A DNA stretch of 64,000 nt. Origin: Mesorhizobium qingshengii (lineage in GTDB: Bacteria; Pseudomonadota; Alphaproteobacteria; Rhizobiales; Rhizobiaceae). This document shows, piece by piece, positions 1 to 7,852 of the stretch. Where the stretch lies: assembly GCF_027563465.1 (NCBI RefSeq), contig NZ_JAPFQA010000021.1:1-64000 (forward strand), written 5' to 3'. The translations under genes and the position numbers were made by a program. Each line of letters begins with the position of its first letter. Within the stretch, counting starts at the first letter, position 1. The notes beneath the pieces are model-generated. The model was not told where the DNA came from. It searched no databases and saw only the letters and a program-made list of their open reading frames with translations.

Positions 1-1017
1 TACAGCACGTCGCTTGAAACACTTCGCGGCTCGCTGACGCCGCCGTATGCCGCGCCGGAGCAGTGGCTAGGGGAGCCTCCCACGAGGGCCACTGATGTTT
101 ATGCTCTCGGCTGCATTCTGCACACCCTCCTAAATGGAAAGCCTCCTTTTGGTGGCGATGTCGATACTATTCGGCGCGCTCATCTCAATGCCCAACCACC
201 GGAATTGGACGGGATGCCACCTCGGCTAAATGGCCTCGTGCACAACATGCTCCGCAAAAGTTCTGCCTCTCGGCCGAACCTGGAGCGGTGCGCAAAGGTA
301 ATAGAGGAGGTCGCCGACAAACCTCAACGCACGAGCAATCTTGCTCTAGCGGCGGCCGGGAACCTCGTTTCGCAAGCGGAGGCTGCGGTCGAAGCGAAGC
401 AACGCGCCGACGAGGCTGCCCGGCGCGCACGAACAGCGCTCGCCAATGAGGCCATTGCGGATTTGAGAACAATCATGGCGCGGCTTTTCGGCGAGATTGA
501 ATCGTCATCTGAGGCCGCGCGCCGTGAAAAGTTGGCTATCAGCCTCGGCCCGGCGCACCTGTCTTTTTCAGAACCCGAGCATGTCACCACTGGGAGGCTC
601 CAAGGTGCTCCGGCATACGACAATGGGTGGGACATTGCGGCGTTCGCGACAATTAGATTGCGGTCGACGATCGAACGATATTCTGCGTCAGACGCATCAA
701 CCTATACTTTCGGCGCGAGTTTGGTTTTTGCCTCAACTCCCAAGGATCGTGAGTTTCGATGGCGCGAAATGTCCTTTTGGGGGTTCAATTCTGCGAACGA
801 GTCAACGCCGTTTGCCTTGAGCCCAGGAGACCGCGATTTCCAAGTGGCTTTGTCCAATGTATCGGGAATGGTCAGTCTTGCGCATGGACCTCTGGCGATT
901 GACGCCGAAGACGAGGAAGCTTTCCAAGATCGTTGGCTAACGTTGTTCGCCAAGTCGGCGCAAAAAAAGCTCCGTCATCCTGGGCAAATGCCTCTCCCGC
1001 CCAATTTCTTCAAATAA
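1..1017 (+). CDS. Hanks-type Ser/Thr protein kinase, C-terminal part (5' end outside window)
   Basis: The reading frame is open from base 1 to the TAA at 1015-1017, so the window shows only the last 338 residues. Counting from base 1, it has the kinase activation-segment end (PPYAAPEQW, residues 14-22), the subdomain IX signature (TDVYALGC, 31-38) and the subdomain XI arginine (SASRP, 88-92). These belong to the C-lobe of a eukaryotic-like Ser/Thr kinase. The catalytic HRD and DFG motifs would lie upstream of the window. After the kinase comes an Ala/Glu/Arg-rich helical stretch (about 110-165), probably coiled coil, and then a domain of about 170 residues that I do not recognise. There is no obvious membrane segment. 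The target is unknown. Its place in a mobile island with nucleases makes a defence or signalling role possible, but that is inference. Confidence 0.85.
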   Translation, partial: YSTSLETLRGSLTPPYAAPEQWLGEPPTRATDVYALGCILHTLLNGKPPFGGDVDTIRRAHLNAQPPELDGMPPRLNGLVHNMLRKSSASRPNLERCAKVIEEVADKPQRTSNLALAAAGNLVSQAEAAVEAKQRADEAARRARTALANEAIADLRTIMARLFGEIESSSEAARREKLAISLGPAHLSFSEPEHVTTGRLQGAPAYDNGWDIAAFATIRLRSTIERYSASDASTYTFGASLVFASTPKDREFRWREMSFWGFNSANESTPFALSPGDRDFQVALSNVSGMVSLAHGPLAIDAEDEEAFQDRWLTLFAKSAQKKLRHPGQMPLPPNFFK

Positions 1018-1151
1018 CAGACGACGGGCGAGTGAGAGGGGTCGTATACGCTGACACACACCCTGTTTTTAACTCTTGAACGCAATCTGCCCGCTAGTCT
1101 AGGCTGATGGTGGGTCCTGGATGCAATGCTGGCATTCCCACCCAGGACCTA

Positions 1152-1487
1152 TCAATCAACCTCACGGCGTCTGTCACAGATGAGCTGGACGGCCATAGTC
1201 TCTGCGGTGAGCATGGCCCCGTGTAAAGTCTCGAACAGGTAGCGGAATGGCTCCAGATCGTTTCCGGATACAACGGCGACGTAGCCAACCTCATCTCCGA
1301 TCTCTTCGCGACCGATGCAAAGCTCGGTCGATATCTCCGGGTGTCCGTGATAGCGGACCGAAAGGCCCGCTGACCAATCTTCGCCTGGCTCGTGCTGCCA
1401 GTTGCTTTGTGAGATCATCAGCGGTTCGCCGGCCAGCAGGAGTTGTGGGTCCGTTAGCCAAGGGAGGACGTGCACCTTTCTCATCAT
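1152..1487 (-). CDS. small hypothetical protein of the mobile island
   Basis: This frame encodes 111 residues when started at the ATG at 1487, which overlaps the TGA of the upstream gene (ATGA), so the two are probably translationally coupled. A longer start at 1505 exists but would overlap the upstream gene more. The protein is acidic and soluble, with no signal peptide or membrane segment. I recognise no domain. It is last in a leftward set with the genes ending at 1903 and 3004. The compact spacing and shared strand suggest an accessory module of the integrative element rather than a chromosomal gene. The function is unknown. Confidence 0.55.
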   Translation of the reverse strand: MMRKVHVLPWLTDPQLLLAGEPLMISQSNWQHEPGEDWSAGLSVRYHGHPEISTELCIGREEIGDEVGYVAVVSGNDLEPFRYLFETLHGAMLTAETMAVQLICDRRREVD

Positions 1488-1903
1488 TGCGATGCCTCGG
1501 AGCAAGTCTCAGCGACATGCGAATGGGCTGAGCGGCCGAAATTGGGAGCGTACAGCGAACCGAACGAGCGGGCGAACTGAGCTTTTGTGAGTGTCGAGGC
1601 GTTGGTCGCAAGCCCGATATGACGCCACACGTCTTCGACGGTCATCCCAAACCTGCCCTTCGCTGTCATGAAGGTTGGTCCGTGCTTCGCCTCAAAGGTT
1701 GCGATGCGCGCTGCCACCTGAAGGACATTCGGTTCTGTGATCTCACCGTAGCCACATGACATCGACAGCCAGACCAGCGCATCACTGACGGGGTGCCAGC
1801 GCTTCTCGTCCTTGCCGTAGTCGCCTGGGTGGGTGGTGTAGAGTTCGAAATCGTCTTCGCCGAGCCTTTTGCGGACGGCGCTTAGGTCGAAGTGCAGTGC
1901 CAT
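1484..1903 (-). CDS. hypothetical protein of the mobile island
   Basis: The product has 139 residues, with an ATG at 1903 preceded by an AAGGA-type ribosome binding site about 9 bases upstream, which fixes the start. The sequence is mixed alpha/beta and Trp-rich in the middle (WHP, DALVWLSM). It has no membrane helix, signal peptide or catalytic motif that I recognise. Its stop overlaps the start of the next gene (ATGA), and the gene ending at 3004 lies 42 bases upstream, so the three probably form one transcript. Proteins of this size with no clear domain are common in rhizobial plasmids and integrative elements. The function is unknown. Confidence 0.6.
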   Translation of the reverse strand: MALHFDLSAVRKRLGEDDFELYTTHPGDYGKDEKRWHPVSDALVWLSMSCGYGEITEPNVLQVAARIATFEAKHGPTFMTAKGRFGMTVEDVWRHIGLATNASTLTKAQFARSFGSLYAPNFGRSAHSHVAETCSEASQ

Positions 1904-1945
1904 GGGGGTATCCTTTCCTTGAAATGGCCTTAGGCGAATTGCTGA

Positions 1946-3004
1946 TCAGTCATGCTCGGGAGCAGGCAGGACGATCATGTCGACCTTGCCGCCGTCACGG
2001 ACGTGGCGGCTGTGTGCTGGAACCCAGATGAGCCGTCTCAGGCTGTGTCGCGGGCCGTACGCCTGCATCCGGTAGAACGGACGCACATTGATGAGCTTGC
2101 TGGGGGTGCAATCGCCCACCGCGTCAGCGGCGATGCGAGGAGCCCGGTATGCTTCCGTCATGACGGTGACACCGCGCAGGTGAGGAAGACGCTTGATGCG
2201 GAAGAACGAGTTCTCGCGCTCTGTTTTTTTCCGGTTCCCTGTTCGACGCCTCGGATCGGTCAGGCCGATGTGCGGGAGCACCTCAAGCTCGCCATCCTCC
2301 TGCCTGTCGATCAGCGAACGATGCTGCGCGACGGCGAGGAAGATAACCTGCTCGATTTCACGGACGAGCTTTCTGATCGCGCGAGGACGCAACCTCGACT
2401 GGAGGCCGTTCGACACATCCCCTTCGATGATGTCGATCTTATACGTGACGAAATATTCGTTATCGATGCTTGTGGCACTTACCGGAGCCCCCGTTGCAAC
2501 CTCAGCATCTCCCGCAAGCCAAGAAAAATGCTCTGCCTTGTTGCTTCCCCGCTGCCCGATGGCCGCAGTAATGCGAAGGCGCCCGCCGGCCTCCGGCGCG
2601 ACCAGGATTGCCCTGACCTGCATGTTCTCGCCCACCGGAAACGATCCGTGAGGAAGGTCGACATATGCGGCACGTGCGGCGCGGATGTCTTCTTCGGCAA
2701 GGTCTCTGACGGAGCCATTGACATAGCCAGCCCGGAAGATTTCGACGGACTCGGACGTAACCGTTACCGCAACGGGAGACGGCTGGAATGCCTCCGGCTC
2801 GACGAAAGGGCGCATGTCGGCGAAGAAGCCGAGTTCCACCTGCGAGGCAGGGGAGTGTTCGTCAGGACGTGCCAGGAGCCCTTCGCTCTCCCGACAAATG
2901 TCCTTCAGCAGCGTGGCGAAATCGAACACGTGGGTGCCGATTTCTGCCTCGAAGCCAGCTCTCAGCCCCATCGCGTACACATCAAGATAAAGTCTCTGTT
3001 TCAT
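1946..3004 (-). CDS. hypothetical protein, mobile-element type
   Basis: The product has 352 residues, with the start at 3004 supported by an AAAGGAT ribosome binding site. The N-terminal 200 residues are mixed and resemble no family I know. The C-terminal third is basic and ends in a conserved-looking block with NVRPFYR, a YGPRHSLRR segment and an IWVPAHSRHVRDG segment at about 305-340. A similar His/Arg/Gly-rich block is familiar to me from uncharacterised phage and plasmid proteins, but I cannot name the family. The gene heads a three-gene leftward set (3004 to 1152). No nuclease, helicase or transfer motif is visible, so I assign no function. Confidence 0.6.
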   Translation of the reverse strand: MKQRLYLDVYAMGLRAGFEAEIGTHVFDFATLLKDICRESEGLLARPDEHSPASQVELGFFADMRPFVEPEAFQPSPVAVTVTSESVEIFRAGYVNGSVRDLAEEDIRAARAAYVDLPHGSFPVGENMQVRAILVAPEAGGRLRITAAIGQRGSNKAEHFSWLAGDAEVATGAPVSATSIDNEYFVTYKIDIIEGDVSNGLQSRLRPRAIRKLVREIEQVIFLAVAQHRSLIDRQEDGELEVLPHIGLTDPRRRTGNRKKTERENSFFRIKRLPHLRGVTVMTEAYRAPRIAADAVGDCTPSKLINVRPFYRMQAYGPRHSLRRLIWVPAHSRHVRDGGKVDMIVLPAPEHD

Positions 3005-3129
3005 GGTTGTTTTATATCCTTTCTACAACCTTAAGTAGAATAGTTGGCCAAGCTCCGCCGTTCCGGGAATGCCGGACGAGCATCAGTTGAGTTGAATGTG
3101 ATCCGGTCGGATCGAACCGATCGGGCTGA

Positions 3130-3453
3130 CTAGTGTTCCAGCCCCCCGGAAACGTGAGGCCGCCAAGTCCTGATCCGGGCGACAACGCGATCTCTCGGCT
3201 CGAAGGCGTCGGGGTAGAAGCGCGTCTCCCCGATCAGCGAAATCAGCCCGACGACATCATTCGTATTGCAATGATCGAGGTGCCAAAGATCGGTTGGGTC
3301 GAATCCGCCTAGGCTGCCAGCATTCCACCAGGCAGGTAGGAAATTGGTGACGACACGAGACGCGCTGGTGTCCTGTTCGGCAACGAGAAAGAGGCGCACT
3401 ACCGCGAGGCAGTCCGCTGCAAAAGTCGGCTGTTCGTGTTCGATCCTTGTCAT
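3130..3453 (-). CDS. DUF7673-like small mobile-element protein
   Basis: The product has 107 residues. An ATG exists at 3465, but a GGAGG ribosome binding site ends 5 bases before the ATG at 3453 and lies inside the longer frame, so 3453 is the better start. The sequence has the pattern I associate with DUF7673: a VRLFLVAEQDT segment, then NFLPAWWNAG, GGFDPTDLWHLD, a RFYPDAF block and a terminal WRP. Such proteins occur on plasmids and integrative conjugative elements of proteobacteria. No biochemical role is known to me. It lies just upstream of the leftward three-gene set and may share its transcription. Confidence 0.65.
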   Translation of the reverse strand: MTRIEHEQPTFAADCLAVVRLFLVAEQDTSASRVVTNFLPAWWNAGSLGGFDPTDLWHLDHCNTNDVVGLISLIGETRFYPDAFEPRDRVVARIRTWRPHVSGGLEH

Positions 3454-3836
3454 CGGCACCTCCAAATTTGTTGACGGATTGAAGTTGCCGCAGAGAGATT
3501 TGAACCGCAGCCAGCCCTAGGTTGAATCTGAGAGTGAATGTTTTCCGCCATAGGTTTCAATCGCCCTGGCTACGTGTTCCGGAACTGGCGAAGTATGAGT
3601 GGAGTGTCAGAGCGATTCCCAACAAACCATTGAAATGAAGTCACTTCTTCGCGGAACGCGTGTGCACGACGGCTCTTCGTGCACGGGTTTGATGCACCGA
3701 AGGAGCCCATGTCTTGCGGGGATGATCGGTTGCAAAGGGGAGCGGAGCCACCTCAATGATTACGCAGGGTCGCTGCGTACGTTAAGACGACAGAAATCCT
3801 TCTCCGATAGCCGTACCTCGTTGGCGGGAGGCGTGC
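3454..3836. other. intergenic region, divergent promoter area
   Basis: This gap of 383 bases separates the leftward small gene from the rightward methyltransferase and must hold both promoters. I see no credible coding frame. The clearest structure is an 8-bp perfect inverted repeat at 3662-3684. A GGGAGG ribosome binding site for the methyltransferase lies at 3826-3831. Confidence 0.5.
3662..3684. repeat. inverted repeat upstream of the methyltransferase gene
   Basis: GTGCACGA at 3662-3669 is repeated as TCGTGCAC at 3677-3684 with a 7-base loop. It lies about 150 bases upstream of the methyltransferase start. No T-run follows, so it is not a simple terminator. It could be a protein-binding palindrome; C5-methyltransferases often control their own expression. 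This is a structural observation only. Confidence 0.35.
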
Positions 3837-5528
3837 ATGGCGGGGCTACGGGCGGTTGATCTTTTTTGTGGCGCGGGTGGCTTTGCTCTCGGCCTCAAAC
3901 GGGCAGGATTCGAGATCGTAAAGTCCCTCGACTTCAATCTGGCGGCCCTGGCGGTCCATTCCGCAAACCTAGAGGAGATTCCACGCGGACTGCTGCCCAC
4001 TCTGCCGATCATTCCGCCTTGGCGTAGCAAGAAACGGCCGCCTCTAAGAGGGCGCCTCAGCGAGCACAGGCGGGTTGTCCAGCACGCCGATCTGATGGAC
4101 ATTCTCAGCCATGGCCCGGAAATGGCAACGATCCGTCCGGACATTATTGTCGGTGGCCCTCCCTGCCAGCCTTATTCACGCGCTGGACCGCAACGGGGGG
4201 ATGGCGATTGGCGATCCGCGCTCACCGAAGCGTTCGCAATCATGATCGCGTGTGGACGTCCCCGTTATTTCGTGATGGAAAACGTCCCTGAACTCACGAA
4301 ATCGCACGCGTACAAACGCGTCGTGGAAATGTTCAGAGCGCTGGGATACGGGCTGACCGAAACTGCCGTCGATGCGAGCCTCTACGGTGCCGCTCAGGGC
4401 CGTAACAGGTGGATCTGTGCTGGTGCCTTGAATGATTCCGACGGCTGGCTACTCGAATACCTGGAGCAATACGCTTCAGTTCGGCACCTAACCGTCGCCG
4501 ACGAGCTTGGGTCGGCGTTCGGCGCAACGCTGGAAGACATTGTCATTCCCGGTCGAGCGAGGGTCACGGAGGTCCAGCCAAAGACCGCAGACAGGAAATT
4601 TGCTCGCGAAGGCGGGCACACACGCCTCAAGGATCGGGATGTCCAAATCGCACTGAGGTCACTTCCTACCGACCGCTTCTATTTCTGCAGACCGGGCGGA
4701 GCACAAACGCCCAACGTTCGGGTGATCCGCGATCCCAGCCCGACGGTCACAGGCAAGTCGACGGGAGGCGTAGGAAAAGATTACGAGCCGCGTCCAGTCG
4801 ACTGGATCGATCTCCGGAAGTTGCCGCAACCGACTTTCGAGGAATTCTCCAGGCTCTGCGGTTTCCCGACGGACTGGAAGTGGGATGTTCCCGGATATCG
4901 CACGGCGGTGAATTTCAGCACCTTATTGACGTCAGCCTCCCCAACGCAGACCGAGATCAAACAGATGCTCGGAAACGCGGTCGCTCCTCCTCTTGCCGAA
5001 TGCATTGGCCGGGCAATTGCTGACCATTCGCTAGCTCGCGTCCCTACATCACGGTCATCGAAATGCCTGAGAGAAGGAACGGGCGATCGGGCGCTACACG
5101 AAAGTAGAGATTTTGAGGTGCCGACAGCCTATTCAGATTGGCTGAAGGCGCATCGCTTGTTTAAGCGGCCGAAGGACTTGTCACAGGAACTGTCCAACCT
5201 TCGCAGAGCCAAGCGCGAAGTGGCTGCGCGCGGACTCGCCTCGACACGAGACGAATTGGCGGCTCTTGATAGGGTGCTCCAGGTGGCACTGGCTCCGCTG
5301 AATGACGGCATGAGGTCGTCTCTGCGTCGGGCGCTCCGCGACTTTGCCGACTGGGAAGACCAGGACAATGCACGGAAAGCGGAGCTAACAAGCCAGAGGA
5401 AAGCACGAAAGCGGGACCGGGAGTATGGAGAGGCTGATGCGTGGGTACAGGCGCAGCTACAGGCTGAGGAGCTTGAGGCGAGACAAGCGCAGCGACCGTT
5501 GAAGCTTGGCCGGAGCAAGGCAGGCTGA
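3837..5528 (+). CDS. C5-cytosine DNA methyltransferase with C-terminal extension
   Basis: The product has 563 residues and the ATG at 3837 follows a GGGAGG ribosome binding site. The ordered C5-methyltransferase motifs are present: motif I FCGAGG (10-15) for S-adenosylmethionine, motif IV PPCQPYS (108-114) with catalytic Cys110, motif VI ENV (148-150), motif VIII QGRNR (187-191), motif IX around SPTVTG, and motif X GNAV (379-382). It should methylate cytosine C5 in a DNA target that cannot be read from sequence. Residues from about 400 onward form an Arg/Glu/Ala-rich, probably helical extension absent from typical Dcm proteins. No restriction endonuclease or Vsr gene is adjacent, so it may be an orphan enzyme for self-protection of the element, or part of a larger defence locus. 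Confidence 0.93.
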   Translation: MAGLRAVDLFCGAGGFALGLKRAGFEIVKSLDFNLAALAVHSANLEEIPRGLLPTLPIIPPWRSKKRPPLRGRLSEHRRVVQHADLMDILSHGPEMATIRPDIIVGGPPCQPYSRAGPQRGDGDWRSALTEAFAIMIACGRPRYFVMENVPELTKSHAYKRVVEMFRALGYGLTETAVDASLYGAAQGRNRWICAGALNDSDGWLLEYLEQYASVRHLTVADELGSAFGATLEDIVIPGRARVTEVQPKTADRKFAREGGHTRLKDRDVQIALRSLPTDRFYFCRPGGAQTPNVRVIRDPSPTVTGKSTGGVGKDYEPRPVDWIDLRKLPQPTFEEFSRLCGFPTDWKWDVPGYRTAVNFSTLLTSASPTQTEIKQMLGNAVAPPLAECIGRAIADHSLARVPTSRSSKCLREGTGDRALHESRDFEVPTAYSDWLKAHRLFKRPKDLSQELSNLRRAKREVAARGLASTRDELAALDRVLQVALAPLNDGMRSSLRRALRDFADWEDQDNARKAELTSQRKARKRDREYGEADAWVQAQLQAEELEARQAQRPLKLGRSKAG

Positions 5529-5662
5529 GAGCGCCACAGACGGGGACAACCGTGCAGAATCCCTCGACGGCCGTAGGAGCGCCCCCAGCCCCTTGTGGGC
5601 AGGGTATCCCACCATACACCGTGACGAACCGTGAAACGCAGCGGAATTGCTCGGTTCGCTTA

Positions 5663-7186
5663 TCAGCCAGCGTCCTGCCGCGCTTCACGCATCGCCTTCG
5701 AAATCTGGCCCGCGCTACACCCGAAACGTGCGGCCAGGTCGCTCACGCCCATTCCCTCGGATGCAGCAAGATACAGCGCGGCGTGTCCCATTCGCAGCCG
5801 TGCAGCTTGCTGCTCCTCACGTGCGGCCGCACCCCGAGTGTGTCGGGATTTTCGTGCGCGCTCAGCGGCCAACTCCCGACTCCGATCCTCACCTATCAAT
5901 ACACGCAATCCGGCCGCCTTCTGCTCGGCCGGCTCGATCTGGAGCCAATCGACGATGGTGCCTGAGCGCATGCGGTAGCGGCAATCCACATCGCGACCCT
6001 GGAAAATGATCTTCTTTCCGGCCGCAGCATCCTGGGCCCGCCGGATCACGGCACCGAGCCGCTCCCTCGTGTGTCGCTCGGTCCAGCCCGCCGCCTCGTC
6101 CGCAAGCGCAGCGATCTCGCGCCTCATAACCGCTTCCGGTGCCAGCCAACTCATGGCAGTGGCCGCGCAAAAGAGCCAGGCATCTCTCTGCCCAGCGGGG
6201 AGCGCGCCTTCAGGACAGCGATGGGCGCGGAGTCTCTGAAGATCGTCAAGCACCGTTCCCCAATATGTCCCGGCCGTGAGGACCCGTGCGGGAGCAATGT
6301 GGGTATCCTGGTGAGCCGCTCGGCGTTTGGCGCGTTCGTTGCGCAGGAGGACCAGCTCGCACCGCGTGAACCGCAGGACTTCGTCGGCAAGGGTATCGAA
6401 TAGGTACCGGGTCGGCATCTCTGGCGATCCCTGGCACCAGATCATGCTTACCTTGCGGCGCTCCCATTCCGCCTTGCTGTTTACGCTGCCGACAAGCCTG
6501 AACACCCTCGCGGCGTCCAGCGCCCGCTTGTCAGCGCCGAAAGATTTCAGCGCCTCCGCTAGCCGCTGCTGAACCCGATTCCAGCGAGGCAAAGCCCTAC
6601 GTGGCAAAAGCTCATGCAACCACACGAGCAACAGGCCTCTCCCTGAATTCAGTACGTAAGATGGTTGCGGAAGTCCCTCGTCCTCCAGCTCGATCTGAAT
6701 TGCGCCGAGAACCACGCTTGGACTACGGCCGGCCCAGGCTGCTTGCGTCATGTAGTCGATGTCTACGTAGCATGCGCCCAGCGCTGCCAGGTGCGCGATC
6801 AGCCTCCGACCGTGGAACGCGTGTTGGGAAATGTAGATATCAGCGGGTTCATCCTGCCCAAGCAGGTTCAGAGCCATAGCCCGCGCCTCACTGACGTCTA
6901 CGCTGAATTCCTGCCAATGCTTGTTGCCGTCCCAGCGGCGCTGGGCAAATGACACGCTCCCGTGCCGGCTACCCCCGGAACGGCCATTTGCCGGATGCAG
7001 GACGGAAACCTGCTCGATAGGACCGAACGCGTTGTAACGGCCTGATATATCTAATTGTTGACATTCGCGGTCCGTAATGGGGCGTTGGGCGGCTGGGATC
7101 TTTCCCAGCCGGGCGCTCACCCGCCAGCAGGACGGGGAAAATTGACGTGTGCGTAGCCGGTCATCATTATGAAACTCGTCACTCAA
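5663..7186 (-). CDS. primase-like replication initiator of a plasmid or integrative element
   Basis: The product has 507 residues. The core shows a pattern I know from plasmid and element replication proteins with a primase-type fold: an acidic pair in VDIDY (141-145, Asp142 and Asp144), SGRGL (171-175), and a block with DAARVFRLVGS at about 214-224. The C-terminus carries a helix-turn-helix-like segment (SDLAARFGCSAGQISKAMREAR region, about 480-500). The predicted start is TTG at 7186, overlapping the stop of a small upstream frame (TTGA). The ribosome binding site is weak, so the start is uncertain and coupling is possible. It probably initiates replication or priming of the excised element. 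Its presence supports a mobile origin for the region. Confidence 0.75.
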   Translation of the reverse strand: MSDEFHNDDRLRTRQFSPSCWRVSARLGKIPAAQRPITDRECQQLDISGRYNAFGPIEQVSVLHPANGRSGGSRHGSVSFAQRRWDGNKHWQEFSVDVSEARAMALNLLGQDEPADIYISQHAFHGRRLIAHLAALGACYVDIDYMTQAAWAGRSPSVVLGAIQIELEDEGLPQPSYVLNSGRGLLLVWLHELLPRRALPRWNRVQQRLAEALKSFGADKRALDAARVFRLVGSVNSKAEWERRKVSMIWCQGSPEMPTRYLFDTLADEVLRFTRCELVLLRNERAKRRAAHQDTHIAPARVLTAGTYWGTVLDDLQRLRAHRCPEGALPAGQRDAWLFCAATAMSWLAPEAVMRREIAALADEAAGWTERHTRERLGAVIRRAQDAAAGKKIIFQGRDVDCRYRMRSGTIVDWLQIEPAEQKAAGLRVLIGEDRSRELAAERARKSRHTRGAAAREEQQAARLRMGHAALYLAASEGMGVSDLAARFGCSAGQISKAMREARQDAG

Positions 7187-7338
7187 GCACGCCGCCTGGA
7201 GGGAACCCCTTCCCGAAGATGGGCGGCGTGTTTATTGGACGCCGCCTTGAAGCAGGCGTCCAGCGCCGGCCAGAGGCCCGCGCAGGAAAAATGCAGCGTA
7301 TAAAGTGCAGGCGGTGGCGTGTCCGAAGAATCGGACAT
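7183..7338 (-). CDS. possible short coupled frame upstream of the replication gene
   Basis: A 51-residue frame starts with ATG at 7338 and stops at 7183-7185, overlapping the presumed TTG start of the replication gene by TTGA. Such overlaps often indicate translational coupling, and short coupled leaders regulate some plasmid rep genes. Codon use is compatible with coding but not decisive. There is no strong ribosome binding site and no recognisable domain. I list it as a candidate because the overlap would explain the weak start of the downstream gene. Confidence 0.3.
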   Translation of the reverse strand: MSDSSDTPPPALYTLHFSCAGLWPALDACFKAASNKHAAHLREGVPSRRRA

Positions 7339-7852
7339 GAGCCGCGACGTCGCCGGAGCAAATTCGTGACCCCGAACTCGGTTTAACAACGGCAGCCGTA
7401 GGAGTGTCAGCACAGCGGCGCGAAGCGCGACACGGGACCGACTGCCTCCGATGAGGGGACCATATGGAAGGCCACGTTCGGCCAGTTATCGACCAACGCG
7501 CAATAATATTTCGCGTCTGGGATGCCCATACGATAGAGGTTTTGCATCCTCCTAGGTATTGGGTCTTGCTGAATCGAGGCTGTAGGCTGGTCGCGGCAGC
7601 CGCATCGGCGCGATGGCCTGAACCTCCCAGCGTCCCAGAGAGAGTACTATCGATGGGACGCCAAACGGGCCTGCTTCGCGCGGCTGGTGGCTCGGTGAGC
7701 ATGCCACCCGGTGTTTGTAACCCATCGCCATTCTCCCCACTGGTCCATCAGAAGAGGGTTCGCTGGCCGACGGACGTAACGAATCGGAGGAGTTGCGGTT
7801 CTGCTGATGAAGGAGTGGAATGCGTTTAGGGTGGAAAAGGGGGGGCGAGTCG
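7339..7852. other. long intergenic region between replication and OLD genes
   Basis: About 510 bases separate the leftward replication gene from the rightward OLD nuclease gene. I find no frame with coding character on either strand, no tRNA and no clear terminator. In plasmid-like elements the origin of replication often lies next to the initiator gene, so this is a plausible place for it. I see no iteron series that would prove it. Confidence 0.4.
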
